Assembly: GCA_013299115.1 (NCBI GenBank)
Contig: JAAFKA010000006.1
Coordinates: forward strand, 62,001-126,000
Direction: 5' to 3'
Length of the DNA: 64,000 bases
DNA from: Cytophagales bacterium
GTDB lineage: Bacteria > Bacteroidota > Bacteroidia > Cytophagales > Thermoflexibacteraceae
Positions 27,393 through 36,044 of this stretch are shown here, piece after piece. How positions within the stretch are numbered: position 1 is the stretch's first letter; every line of letters starts with the position of its first letter. The translations under genes were made by a program, and so were the position numbers. The notes below the pieces were generated by a model. It saw only the letters and a program-made list of their open reading frames with translations, did no database searches and was not told where the DNA came from.

Positions 27393-28382
27393 ATGTCACC
27401 CAATTTTATAGATTATGTCAAGATATGTTGCAGGTCGGGAGCTGGTGGTGCGGGTGCTATTCATTTTAGACGAGAGAAATACGTAGAAAAAGGAGGTCCT
27501 GATGGAGGCGATGGAGGTCGTGGAGGTCACGTCATTGTACGAGGCAACCAACAACTTTGGACTTTGTTGCATTTGAAATATACCAAACACATTTTTGCCG
27601 AAAATGGGGAAAGAGGTGGCGCCGCCAACTGCACAGGTAAACAAGGAAAAGACCAAATCGTGCAGGTTCCCATTGGCACAGTAGCCCGAAATGCTGAAAC
27701 AGGTGAAAAACTATTTGAGGTCATGGAAGATGGGCAGGAATTTATCATAGCAAAAGGTGGGAGAGGAGGTTTGGGCAATATCAATTTCAAAACGCCGACT
27801 CACCAAGCCCCGCGCACCGCCCAACCAGGTGAGGCTTCAGTAGAAGATTGGTTTATTTTGGAACTCAAGGTATTGGCTGATGTAGGCTTGGTTGGCTTCC
27901 CCAATGCGGGCAAGTCGACTCTGCTTTCTGTCTTATCTGCAGCAAAACCCGAAATAGCAGATTATGCTTTTACAACCTTGGTACCTAATTTGGGTGTGGT
28001 TAGTTATCGCAATGACTTGTCTTTTATCATGGCAGATATTCCGGGTATCATAGAAGGTGCATCAGAAGGCAAAGGATTGGGTATCAGGTTTTTACGGCAC
28101 ATAGAAAGAAATTCCACTTTACTTTTTATGATAGCTGCCGACGCTGCCAATATTCAAAAAGAGTATCAAATTTTGCTCAATGAACTTCGGCAATACAACC
28201 CCGAATTGTTAGACAAACGGCGTGTATTGGCAATTACCAAAGCTGATATGCTCGATGAGGTCATGCAAAAACAAATGATTGCAGAGTTGCCCAAAGAAAT
28301 TCCTCATATTTTTATCTCTGCCATGCAACAAAAAGGCTTGCGAGAACTTAAAGATTTGTTGTGGAAAACTTTACAAGCATAA
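27393..28382 (+). CDS. obg: Ribosome-assembly GTPase Obg (CgtA)
   Basis: This 329-residue GTPase is involved in 50S subunit maturation and stress control. The glycine-rich Obg fold occupies residues 1-158 ([18 protein letters not shown] and several GGxGG turns). The G domain follows, with P-loop GFPNAGKST, switch region [16 protein letters not shown], and TKAD as the G4 motif. It lacks the optional C-terminal OCT domain, as is usual in this phylum. Confidence 0.96.
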   Translation: MSPNFIDYVKICCRSGAGGAGAIHFRREKYVEKGGPDGGDGGRGGHVIVRGNQQLWTLLHLKYTKHIFAENGERGGAANCTGKQGKDQIVQVPIGTVARNAETGEKLFEVMEDGQEFIIAKGGRGGLGNINFKTPTHQAPRTAQPGEASVEDWFILELKVLADVGLVGFPNAGKSTLLSVLSAAKPEIADYAFTTLVPNLGVVSYRNDLSFIMADIPGIIEGASEGKGLGIRFLRHIERNSTLLFMIAADAANIQKEYQILLNELRQYNPELLDKRRVLAITKADMLDEVMQKQMIAELPKEIPHIFISAMQQKGLRELKDLLWKTLQA

Positions 28383-28392
28383 AATTCATTAC

Positions 28393-28431
28393 AAAGGTGC
28401 AGCCGTTTTAGCAAGGTTGCACCTTTTTTAA
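28393..28431 (+). terminator. Rho-independent terminator after obg
   Basis: AAAGGTGCA (28393-28401) pairs with TGCACCTTT (28418-28426), followed by TTTT, 11 bp after the stop codon. Confidence 0.75.
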
Positions 28432-28451
28432 TTTAGATATTAGCCTTACTA

Positions 28452-28546
28452 TTTTGTCATTCTGAGCATAGCTGGTGCAACAACTTGCAAGAATGTGATG
28501 CTGATTCTTGCGAGTTGTCGCACCAGCTATGCTCAGAATGACAAAA
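28452..28546. repeat. Large inverted repeat with TTTTGTCATTCTGAGC ends
   Basis: Arms 28452-28494 and 28504-28546 (43 bp) match at 41 positions with a 9-base loop. The sequence TTGTCATTCTGAGC / GCTCAGAATGACAA is a motif I recall from interspersed palindromes in many Bacteroidota genomes. It could form a very stable hairpin in either transcript. Confidence 0.8.
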
Positions 28547-28799
28547 CATATTCCCAAAAAAACAACACTTTTTTGGCTAAGAAAAAAAATATATTATTCA
28601 AAATACAACTTATAAGAATACTATATTCCTAAAAAGAATTTACCTCTATTGAAAAGCCCTATTTTTTGCCTAAAAGCTATCTCAAATTTTAGATTCTTCA
28701 AATGAACGTACTTTTTTTTACTCAAAAAAATGTAATTGCTTGATTATCAGCTAAATGAAAAAAAGAACAAAAAAAATTTATAAAAAAAGTTACTATTTT

Positions 28800-28830
28800 T
28801 TTGCAAATTAAAAAAAATACTTTACCTTTG
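28800..28830 (+). promoter_or_regulatory. Consensus Bacteroidota promoter
   Basis: TTTG (28800-28803) and TACCTTTG (28823-28830) are separated by exactly 19 bp, a full match to the Bacteroidota -33/-7 consensus (TTTG-N19-TAnnTTTG). Transcription would begin near 28836. No protein-coding gene lies downstream on this strand within 1.7 kb. Confidence 0.75.
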
Positions 28831-28835
28831 TATCG

Positions 28836-28935
28836 TATTCATAGTGAAAGGGAGAGTAATACTCTTTGGGGCGGAAACTTCCGTCGCAAAGACCATTAAG
28901 CAGGCTACTATCGTTGATAGTAGCCTGCTTTTTTT
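28836..28935 (+). ncRNA. Candidate small RNA of about 100 nt
   Basis: The transcript predicted from the adjoining promoter would be about 100 nt and end in a classic terminator: a 15-bp perfect stem (28898-28912 with 28916-28930) and seven T. The body can fold as TCTTTG...CAAAGA enclosing the hairpin GCGGA-AACT-TCCGT; an alternative stem AGAG...CTCT competes with it. There is no open reading frame of useful size. GGGAGAGTA near the 5' end and GCAAAGACC near the 3' end faintly recall yybP-ykoY-type aptamers, but the rest is too short. No downstream gene is controlled, so a trans-acting RNA is more likely. Confidence 0.55.
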
Positions 28936-28937
28936 AA

Positions 28938-29042
28938 TGATTGTCTGACAATTTTTGTAGAATGGACACAATGTAGGCGTATGATTTATCAAATGCTCTG
29001 CCCCAAAAGGGGCTTTGATAAATCAAAGCTCTACGTTTCCAT
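28938..29042. repeat. MITE-like palindromic element, copy 2
   Basis: From TTGTCTGACAATTTTTGT to CTACGTTTCCAT this stretch matches the reverse complement of the element at 1421-1555, including the phrases AATGTAGGC, ATTTATCAAATGCT and TTTGATAAATCAAAG. The centre is shorter and has a CCCCAAAAGGGG palindrome instead, and the far terminal repeat is missing. Confidence 0.75.
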
Positions 29043-29196
29043 AGTTATTAAACTTTGATGCTTTGGAAAGATATGAATTTTTAGTAAAAAACCATCCTTA
29101 TATTTTTCAAGATTTGCTTTCAAACGCAGATTTAACTTTTTGCGCACCCTCTTTTGCTGTTGAAAACAATCATTCGCCTAAAGGCAAATATACAGT

Positions 29197-30534
29197 TTAC
29201 ACCCCTACATAATTAAAAGGCGTAATTTGTCGCAATTCGGCTTTGATAGGCTCCGCCACTTGCAAAGTTTCTATAAAAGCCTGCAAAGTTTCTTCGGTTA
29301 GGGCTTCGCCTGTCCGGGTAAGTTTTTTCAGGGTTTCGTAAGGTTGGGGGTAGCCTTCTCGTCTTAAAATGGTCTGAATAGCCTCTGCCACCACTGCCCA
29401 ATTTGCTGCCAAATCTTGTTGCAACCTTTTTTCATTCAGTTCCAACTTGTTCAGTCCTTTCAATAGAGATTTGAAGGCTATTAAAGTATGCGACAAAGGC
29501 ACGCCAATATTTCTAAGCACAGTGGAGTCTGTCAAATCACGTTGCAACCTCGAAATGGGAAGTTTTTGCGAAAAATGTGTAAGCAAGGCATTGGCGATGC
29601 CCAAATTGCCCTCTGCATTTTCAAAATCTATGGGATTGACCTTATGGGGCATGGCAGAAGACCCAATTTCGTTTGCCTTGATTTTTTGTTTGAAGTAACC
29701 CAACGAAACATAAGCCCACACATCTCTACAAAAATCTATCAAGACTGTATTGGTACGAGCCAAATTATCGAAAAATGCTGCCAAATGGTCGTAATTTTCT
29801 ATTTGTGTAGTGTAAGCCGACCTATACAAGCCTAAATTTTCATTGACAAACGAATTGCCAAATTGCTGCCAATCTATTTGCGGATAAGCTACTTGGTGGG
29901 CATTAAAGTTGCCTGTTGCCCCGCCAAATTTGGCTGCATAAGGTATGGTAGCAAAATATTGCCATTGCTGTTGCAAACGATAGACAAAAACTTTGAGTTC
30001 TTTGCCCATGCGCGTAGGCGAGGCAGGTTGCCCATGTGTGTAGGCAAGCATAGGCACAGTTTCCCAAAGCACCGCCAAATCGTCTAATTTGGTTAGCAAT
30101 TCTTGGAACAAAGGAGCTATTTCTTGCTCAAAAGCCTCTTTCAAGGACAGAGGAATTGCCGTATTGTTTACGTCTTGCGAAGTAAGCCCAAAATGAATGA
30201 ACTCCGTATAAGCCGTTAAGCCTAACTGCTCGAATTGGTTTTTGAGGAAATACTCCACAGCTTTTACGTCGTGGTTGGTCGTTTTCTCTATTTCTTTGAC
30301 ATCTTCGGCTTGTGTTGCCGAAAAGTTGCGATAAATCTTTCGCAATTTATCTGCCGTTTTGTCGTCTATGGCGTGGGCAAGTTGAGGCAAGGGGATTTTG
30401 CAGAGTGCAATAAAATACTCCACCTCCACTAAAAGACGGTAACGAATCAAGCTAAATTCTGAAAAAAAGTTAGCTAAAGGGGCAGTTTGTCTGCGATACC
30501 TGCCATCGACAGGTGAGATTGCAAATAATTCCAT
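29197..30534 (-). CDS. purB: Adenylosuccinate lyase PurB
   Basis: This 445-residue member of the fumarase/aspartase superfamily acts twice in purine synthesis: it splits SAICAR to AICAR and adenylosuccinate to AMP, releasing fumarate. The signature SSAMPHKVNPIDFENAEGN lies at about residues 290-308, and the N-terminal HGQPASPTRMGKE and the TNHDVKAVEYF segment are also typical of PurB. The length fits the E. coli-type subfamily. It stands alone between the small RNA region and the defence island. Confidence 0.95.
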   Translation of the reverse strand: MELFAISPVDGRYRRQTAPLANFFSEFSLIRYRLLVEVEYFIALCKIPLPQLAHAIDDKTADKLRKIYRNFSATQAEDVKEIEKTTNHDVKAVEYFLKNQFEQLGLTAYTEFIHFGLTSQDVNNTAIPLSLKEAFEQEIAPLFQELLTKLDDLAVLWETVPMLAYTHGQPASPTRMGKELKVFVYRLQQQWQYFATIPYAAKFGGATGNFNAHQVAYPQIDWQQFGNSFVNENLGLYRSAYTTQIENYDHLAAFFDNLARTNTVLIDFCRDVWAYVSLGYFKQKIKANEIGSSAMPHKVNPIDFENAEGNLGIANALLTHFSQKLPISRLQRDLTDSTVLRNIGVPLSHTLIAFKSLLKGLNKLELNEKRLQQDLAANWAVVAEAIQTILRREGYPQPYETLKKLTRTGEALTEETLQAFIETLQVAEPIKAELRQITPFNYVGV

Positions 30535-30631
30535 GTCGCAAACTTACAATAATTTTGGATTGGAAAAGCAAAAAGGTTAAAAATTCAGCTGTTGCTATGT
30601 GGTTGATAAAGGCTTTTATGCAGAAAACCTA

Positions 30632-30690
30632 ACCAAGTTTTAAGTTATTTTTGAGGAATTGAAACTAAAAACTAAAATAACTTGCTACAT
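30632..30690. repeat. Duplicated junction sequence upstream of the AAA ATPase
   Basis: Bases 30633-30662 (CCAAGTTTTAAGTT... GAGGAATTG) repeat 31965-31995 with two or three differences, that is, the end of the truncated TOPRIM gene. Bases 30667-30687 repeat 32376-32396 (AAAAACTAAAATAA-x-TTGCTA), the sequence just before the E1 gene, with one difference. The two parts are adjacent here but separated by the 32015 gene in the other place. Confidence 0.7.
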
Positions 30691-30716
30691 TTACAGGTAA
30701 ATTTCCACCAAATAAA

Positions 30717-31868
30717 ATGATACAAAGCCTTACCATTCAAAATTATAAATCTGTGCAAGACCTAAACATAGAGTTAGGACAATTTAACGTATTTATTGGC
30801 GAAAATGGTTGTGGAAAAACAAATATTTTGGAAGGAATTGCGATTGGAAGTGCTGCGATAAGCAATAAATTAGATGATGAATTTTTAGCAGCAAGAGGCG
30901 TAAGAGTTACCGAAAAAGAGTTAATGAAGTCGGCTTTTGAGATGAATGAAAATAATATTTTTGTAAATATTTTGAATGAAAATAAGCAAGGTTTTGAGAT
31001 TATTATTTATGATACACCACAAAATATAAACCCATTTGGAGTTCTTTATTTAGCAGATATAATAATCAAAGATAAAGAAAAAATATTAACACAAATAGAA
31101 ACTAATTTAAAAGAACAAAATAACAGTTCAAGATTTTTCAAAAATGCTCATATTGAGTATGTCAATGAAGAAGAAAATTATAGACAAGAATTTAACAAAT
31201 CTACCAACCTACAAAATTTCTTAACTTACGCACCAGAAAACTATTTTCTTCGCCGTTTTGAAGAAGAAATCCAAATAAAACCTTTGGGCATACGTGGCGA
31301 AGGACTTTTTAAGCACATCAAAGATTTATACAAACACAAGCCCGAAACTTTGGCAAAAATTCAAGAAAAACTAAGCCTGATTTCTTGGTTTGAGGGTTTT
31401 GAAATTCCAACTGATTTAATGTTTTCAGAAAGACGTATCAACATAAAAGACCGTTATCTTGCCCCAGAATTGCAGTTTTTTGACCAACGAAGTTCCAATG
31501 AAGGTTTTTTATACTTGCTATTTTATTTCACTTTGTTTATTAGCGAATTTACACCTAAATTTTTTGCTATTGACAATATTGACAATGCTTTAAACCCTAA
31601 ATTATGTAGCAAGTTAATAGAAGTTTTATCGGGAATTGTAAAAGAAAATCAAAAACAAGTGATTTTGACTACACATAATCCCGCCATTCTCGATGGGTTG
31701 GATTTAACAGACGATACACAAAGGCTGTTTGTCATCTATCGCAATACAGATGGACACACAAAAGCAAAAAGAGTAATGCCACAAAAAACGGTACAAGGCG
31801 TTGAGCCTGTTCGGTTGTCGGAGGCTTTTCTGCGTGGTTATATTGGAGGTTTACCAAAAAACTTTTAG
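30717..31868 (+). CDS. AAA ATPase of the OLD/AbiL-like group
   Basis: This 383-residue SMC-like ATPase has Walker A GENGCGKTN at about residues 28-36, an insert with coiled coil in the middle, Walker B-like AIDNIDNALNPKL and the H-loop TTHNPAILDG. Such ATPases pair with a TOPRIM nuclease in antiphage systems. Fifteen bases downstream lies the N-terminal part of exactly such a partner, broken after 44 residues, so the system is probably inactive. Walker B has Asn-Ile in place of the usual Glu-Pro, another sign of a variant or decaying protein. Confidence 0.8.
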   Translation: MIQSLTIQNYKSVQDLNIELGQFNVFIGENGCGKTNILEGIAIGSAAISNKLDDEFLAARGVRVTEKELMKSAFEMNENNIFVNILNENKQGFEIIIYDTPQNINPFGVLYLADIIIKDKEKILTQIETNLKEQNNSSRFFKNAHIEYVNEEENYRQEFNKSTNLQNFLTYAPENYFLRRFEEEIQIKPLGIRGEGLFKHIKDLYKHKPETLAKIQEKLSLISWFEGFEIPTDLMFSERRINIKDRYLAPELQFFDQRSSNEGFLYLLFYFTLFISEFTPKFFAIDNIDNALNPKLCSKLIEVLSGIVKENQKQVILTTHNPAILDGLDLTDDTQRLFVIYRNTDGHTKAKRVMPQKTVQGVEPVRLSEAFLRGYIGGLPKNF

Positions 31869-31883
31869 CCAAAACGACACAAA

Positions 31884-32018
31884 ATGGAAATAGGAATTGT
31901 CAGCGAAGGTTATACAGACCAAATTGTTATCGAAAATATTTTGCAAGAATACACAACGGCACATCCAAGTTTTAAGTTGTTTTTTGAGGAATTGGAAAGA
32001 GAAATAAAAACTCTATGA
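31884..32018 (+). pseudogene. Truncated TOPRIM-like partner (N-terminal remnant, 44 codons)
   Basis: The short frame begins MEIGIVSEGYTDQIVIENIL, the typical first strand and acidic Glu of DUF4276/TOPRIM proteins that work with AAA ATPases. A full-length protein would be about 200 residues; this one stops at 32018 after EREIKTL. The stop overlaps the start of the next gene (ATGA at 32015). Its 3' end is repeated at 30633, which suggests a recombination event truncated it. Confidence 0.7.
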
Positions 32019-32389
32019 AACTATCAAAAAACGAACTTAAAGAACAAATTTTTTCGCAACTACTTGTTTATCAAGCTTTTTGGAGTTATGATGTGCATAC
32101 ATTATCGGATATTACAGATAATATATTGATAGAAAAAACTTTGTTGTATGGAGATGTAGAAGAAATTTTATTGCTATTTAGAGTTTTTACCATACAAGAA
32201 ATTAGGGAAGTTTGGCGAAATTCCGTTATTCCTGATGAAAGATTTTATCCACGAAATTATTATTTGGCAAAGATTTTTTTAATATCAAAAACCCCACAAG
32301 GTATATCAAGCCTTTACAAAAAAAACTTAGTCGTTATGAAAAACTTAACAGCATTTGATTTCAAATTGTGGAACAAAAAACTAAAATAA
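32015..32389 (+). CDS. Small protein resembling DUF6922
   Basis: This 124-residue protein carries FWSYDVHTLSDITDNILIEKTLLYGDVEEILLLF, a pattern like the DUF6922 family (FWDxDxxxLDxxxxxxxIIxRVLxYGDLxDxxxL). DUF6922 proteins are often upstream of AbiEii-type nucleotidyltransferases in Bacteroidota and may be antitoxin-like. No such toxin follows here; the next gene is the E1 enzyme. The overlap with the TOPRIM remnant means the two would be translationally coupled. Confidence 0.55.
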   Translation: MKLSKNELKEQIFSQLLVYQAFWSYDVHTLSDITDNILIEKTLLYGDVEEILLLFRVFTIQEIREVWRNSVIPDERFYPRNYYLAKIFLISKTPQGISSLYKKNLVVMKNLTAFDFKLWNKKLK

Positions 32390-32437
32390 ATTGCTAATTT
32401 TGCAACTTATATCAGATACCAACACACACATACATAT

Positions 32438-34855
32438 ATGCACACACACACCGCACAAGCTACCAAAAACACAAAATTTTCGGCAGCAACTGTATTACAA
32501 GATTACAAACTTGCCCTCGAAAGCCGACACGCAAGTTTGATTGGCAGGAAAGAAGTTTTTGCAGGAAAAGCTAAGTTCGGCATCTTTGGCGATGGCAAAG
32601 AACTTGCCCAGCTTGCGATGGCAAAAGTTTTCCAAAACGGAGATTTTAGGGCTGGTTATTATCGTGACCAAACTTTTATGTTTGCCATAGAAGGGCTGAA
32701 TTTTGAGCAATATTTTGCCCAACTGTATTCGCACCCAGACGTGGAAGCAGACCCCAGCAGTGCAGGTCGTTGCATGAATGCACACTTTTCTACCCGAATG
32801 TTAGACGAAAATGGGCAATGGAAAAACCTGATGGAAATGAAAAATTCGGCTGCCGATATTTCGCCCACCGCAGGACAAATGCCCAAATTGGTGGGACTGG
32901 CACAAGCCTCAAAAATGTATCGCAATAATCCAGAACTCAAAAAATTTACTAATTTTTCGAACAACGGAAATGAAATTGCTTTTGGAACTATTGGCAATGC
33001 TTCGACTTCGGAAGGACTTTTTTATGAGGCAATTAACGCAGCAGGTGTTTTGCAAGTGCCTTTGTTGATGTCGGTCTGGGACGATGAATTTGGTATTTCC
33101 GTTGGCAAAGAACACCACACCACCAAACACAGTATTTCCAAAGTGTTGGCAGGTTTTCAACGCAACGATAATGAAGAAGGCTATGAGATTCTGGTTGTCA
33201 AAGGCTGGGATTACGAGGCTTTGTGCGAAACTTACGAAAAAGCTGCAAAAATTTGTAGAGAACAACACGTGCCTGTTTTGGTTCACGTGATAGAACTCAC
33301 GCAACCACAAGGACACTCCACTTCGGGCAGTCACGAAAGGTATAAATCAAAAGAAAGATTGGTTTGGGAAGCAGAATTTGACTGTACCAAACAGTTCAAA
33401 AATTGGATAATTGCCAATGATTTTGCAACTGCCGAACAGTTGGAAAATATAGAGGAAGATGCAAAAAAAGCAGTCAATAATGCCAAAAACAGGGCTTGGA
33501 AAGCATTTGCAGCCTCTATACAAACAGATTTGCAGACTGCGGTTACAATTTTGGAAAATCTAATTCCACAAACTAAATCGGAGATTGCAACACAAATTAC
33601 TGCAATCAAAGAGGAATTGCAAAAAGCTGTAAATCCTGCCAATGCAGAGGCTATGAAGGCAATAAAACACGTCTTGCGTTTGTTGCGTTTTGAGCCTGAA
33701 CATTTGAAAAAACCTTTGCAAGATTGGGTAAAGACAGTAGGGGAGGAGTACCAAAATAAATTTAGTTCACATTTACATAGCCAATGTGAAAATGCAGCTA
33801 CCAAAGTGGCAGAGGTAAAGGCAGTTTACAACGAAAATTGCGTAACAGTTGATGGTCGTGAGGTGTTGCAAGCATTTTTTGATTTGACCTTTGCCAACAA
33901 TCCTTTGGTAGTAGCTTTTGGCGAAGATGTTGGGCAAATTGGCGATGTTAATCAAGGTTTTGCGGGTTTGCAAGCTAAATATGGTGATTTGCGAATTTCG
34001 GACACAGGCATACGTGAGGCTACGATAATGGGACAAGGCATTGGTTTAGCTATGCGTGGTTTGCGACCTATTGCCGAAATTCAATATTTAGATTATTTGT
34101 TATATGGTATTCAAATTTTGAGTGATGATGTCGCCACTTTGCAATACCGCACACGCGGGGGACAAAAATGTCCGTTAATTGTCCGTACTCGTGGGCATCG
34201 GTTGGAAGGAATTTGGCATTCGGGTTCTCCTATTGGTATGATTATTAACGCCTTGCGTGGTATGCACGTATTGGTGCCAAGAAATATGACGCAAGCAGCA
34301 GGTTTTTATAACACCTTATTGCAAGGAGATGAACCAGCCTTAGTGATTGAATGTTTGAATGGTTACCGTTTGAAAGAAAAAATCCCTGCAAATCTCGGCG
34401 AATTTACTGTTCCGCTGGGCAAAGTAGAGGTTTTGCGTGCAGGAACTGATGTTACAGTCGTAACCTACGGCTCAATGTGCAGAATTGTGATGGAAGCAGC
34501 CCAGCAATTAGCCGAAGTTGGTATCAGTTGCGAGGTAATAGATGCACAAAGTTTGTTGCCTTTTGACCTTGCTCACGATATTGTAAAATCTATTCAGAAA
34601 ACTAATCGGGTGGTGTTTGCAGATGAAGATGTGTCGGGTGGTGCAACTGCCTACATGATGGCAAAAGTGATAGACGAACAAAATGCTTACCATTATTTGG
34701 ATAGCAAACCTGTTTGCATTGCTGCCCAAGACCACCGCCCCGCCTACGGTTCTGATGGTGATTATTACTCAAAACCAAATCACGAAACTGTTTTTGATAA
34801 GGTCTATGAACTGATGAATGAGGTAAATCCAAAGGGTTTTCCGAGTTTGTATTAA
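32438..34855 (+). CDS. 2-oxoacid dehydrogenase E1, fused alpha and beta subunits
   Basis: This 805-residue thiamine-diphosphate enzyme joins the alpha (about 1-390) and beta (about 445-805) subunits of a branched-chain-type E1, a fusion common in Bacteroidota. The alpha half has FGTIGNASTSEG and WDDEFGIS where canonical E1 alpha proteins have GDG and N-N, so the TPP motif is divergent. The beta half is canonical (GEDVG, RTRGG, YGSM, DAQSLLPFD). It should oxidatively decarboxylate branched-chain 2-oxoacids with E2 and E3 partners encoded elsewhere. The last 25 codons (from HETVFDKVYELMNEVNPKG) are the source of the tail copies at 36895, 38931 and 45558. Confidence 0.9.
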   Translation: MHTHTAQATKNTKFSAATVLQDYKLALESRHASLIGRKEVFAGKAKFGIFGDGKELAQLAMAKVFQNGDFRAGYYRDQTFMFAIEGLNFEQYFAQLYSHPDVEADPSSAGRCMNAHFSTRMLDENGQWKNLMEMKNSAADISPTAGQMPKLVGLAQASKMYRNNPELKKFTNFSNNGNEIAFGTIGNASTSEGLFYEAINAAGVLQVPLLMSVWDDEFGISVGKEHHTTKHSISKVLAGFQRNDNEEGYEILVVKGWDYEALCETYEKAAKICREQHVPVLVHVIELTQPQGHSTSGSHERYKSKERLVWEAEFDCTKQFKNWIIANDFATAEQLENIEEDAKKAVNNAKNRAWKAFAASIQTDLQTAVTILENLIPQTKSEIATQITAIKEELQKAVNPANAEAMKAIKHVLRLLRFEPEHLKKPLQDWVKTVGEEYQNKFSSHLHSQCENAATKVAEVKAVYNENCVTVDGREVLQAFFDLTFANNPLVVAFGEDVGQIGDVNQGFAGLQAKYGDLRISDTGIREATIMGQGIGLAMRGLRPIAEIQYLDYLLYGIQILSDDVATLQYRTRGGQKCPLIVRTRGHRLEGIWHSGSPIGMIINALRGMHVLVPRNMTQAAGFYNTLLQGDEPALVIECLNGYRLKEKIPANLGEFTVPLGKVEVLRAGTDVTVVTYGSMCRIVMEAAQQLAEVGISCEVIDAQSLLPFDLAHDIVKSIQKTNRVVFADEDVSGGATAYMMAKVIDEQNAYHYLDSKPVCIAAQDHRPAYGSDGDYYSKPNHETVFDKVYELMNEVNPKGFPSLY

Positions 34856-34861
34856 AAGAAA

Positions 34862-34905
34862 AAACCTTATAAGGTCTTAAAGACCTTATAAGGTTTGAAA
34901 GGTTT
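34862..34905 (+). terminator. Terminator after the E1 gene
   Basis: Arms 34862-34878 and 34880-34896 (AAACCTTATAAGGTCTT and its complement) form a 17-bp palindrome ending near a GGTTTTTG run, 7 bp past the stop. Each arm is itself a palindrome around CCTTATAAGG. It differs from the terminators after tail copies B and C, which resemble each other. Confidence 0.65.
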
Positions 34906-34973
34906 TTGTAAATCTTCAATAATTTTTATACTTTTGAGTAACTAAATAAAATATTTACTTCTTTTAGAAAGTT

Positions 34974-36017
34974 ATGATAAAACAACTTATTGTTAAAAAC
35001 TTATTTAATCAACCAAATCAGCATTATGATTTAGTTTTTTATGACGACCTCAATATTTTAACAGGTAGAAATGGCACAGGTAAAACTACGTTAATCAAAC
35101 TATTATGGTATGCTGTTAGTGGTCATTTTGATATTTTGGTACGTGAAATAACATTTAGCTACCTGAAAATTGTTACAGATAAATGTGAGATAGAAATAGA
35201 TGCATCTGGTAATCCAACTTATCATTTTTCTATCAAATATTTTGATACAGCATTAGCTCAAAAATATAACAAAGATTTTAAGAATTTTAAATTATTGCCC
35301 ATCATAGACGAGGAGCATAGCACCTTGTTTTTTCCAACTTTTCGCAGAATAGAAGGAGGTTTTACCATTGTTCCCAAAGTGGGCGAAATGGTAGAAAACA
35401 ACGAAATTTATGAGGCTTTTAATGATTTATCTAATCGTCTTTCAAGAACAGCAATGGGCTTAGTTAATCATAAATTTATAGCTTATGTTTCTACAAATGA
35501 TATAAACAGACGTTTGAACGAAGAAATAGCTTATCATTCTACGGAGAAGGATAAAATTAACCAACAAAAAACATTAAAAATAGAGGAATTGGCGAAGGCA
35601 GGAAATAGTGAAGCTATATTGCAAATAATAGAACAATCCAATAAAGAATTAGAAAATTTAGAGGCAAAATTCAATGTATTGCACGAGTTAGTAAATAAAC
35701 ATATTCAAAAAAGAATATTATTAACTGATAAGTTAGTTATTGGCGTTGGCAATTCAACACCAATCCCAAGTCAAAGACTTTCGGCAGGAGAAAAGCAATT
35801 ATTTTCATTTCTCTGTTATAATATTTTTGCAAAAAATAGCAGCATTTTTATTGACGAGCCAGAAATTAGTTTGCACCCAGATTGGCAACGTCATCTGCTA
35901 CCTTTGTTGTTGAAACAATCAGCAACTAATCAATTTTTTATTACTACACACTCCGATTTGATAGCTGCACCCTACGCACATAGGGAAATAGAATTGAGCA
36001 AAGATAAAGGTAACTAA
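34974..36017 (+). CDS. PARIS-type AAA ATPase (AriA-like)
   Basis: This 347-residue ABC/SMC-like ATPase has Walker A GRNGTGKTT (31-39), signature LSAGEKQLF (about 266), Walker B SIFIDEPEISLHPDWQ (about 292) and H-loop TTHSD (about 322), with a coiled coil at about 185-245. It is followed 27 bp later by a DUF4435 gene. The same arrangement (AAA15-like ATPase plus DUF4435) forms PARIS, a phage defence that senses anti-restriction proteins and then releases the toxic AriB. The assignment rests on the pair; other AAA/TOPRIM systems look similar. Confidence 0.8.
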   Translation: MIKQLIVKNLFNQPNQHYDLVFYDDLNILTGRNGTGKTTLIKLLWYAVSGHFDILVREITFSYLKIVTDKCEIEIDASGNPTYHFSIKYFDTALAQKYNKDFKNFKLLPIIDEEHSTLFFPTFRRIEGGFTIVPKVGEMVENNEIYEAFNDLSNRLSRTAMGLVNHKFIAYVSTNDINRRLNEEIAYHSTEKDKINQQKTLKIEELAKAGNSEAILQIIEQSNKELENLEAKFNVLHELVNKHIQKRILLTDKLVIGVGNSTPIPSQRLSAGEKQLFSFLCYNIFAKNSSIFIDEPEISLHPDWQRHLLPLLLKQSATNQFFITTHSDLIAAPYAHREIELSKDKGN

Positions 36018-36044
36018 CACCCTAAAAAAGAAAAACAAGGGCTT

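Larger units (their letters stand above)
28383..29196. other. 814-bp non-coding region between obg and purB
   Basis: The two flanking genes converge. The region holds, in order, the obg terminator, a 43-bp-arm inverted repeat (28452-28546), an AT-rich stretch, a consensus promoter driving a candidate small RNA (28836-28935), and a second copy of the MITE-like element (28938-29042). Bases 29043-29196 show nothing recognisable. Confidence 0.65.

Noticed and set aside
28836-28935. tRNA or a known riboswitch at the small RNA locus
   Set aside because: No cloverleaf arms or T-loop motif can be drawn; the similarity to metal riboswitch ends is too short and no regulated gene follows.
32438-34855. 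Pyruvate dehydrogenase or transketolase as the identity of the fused E1
   Set aside because: The alpha-beta order, length and beta-half motifs match the branched-chain type fusion of Bacteroidota; transketolase has a different domain order.
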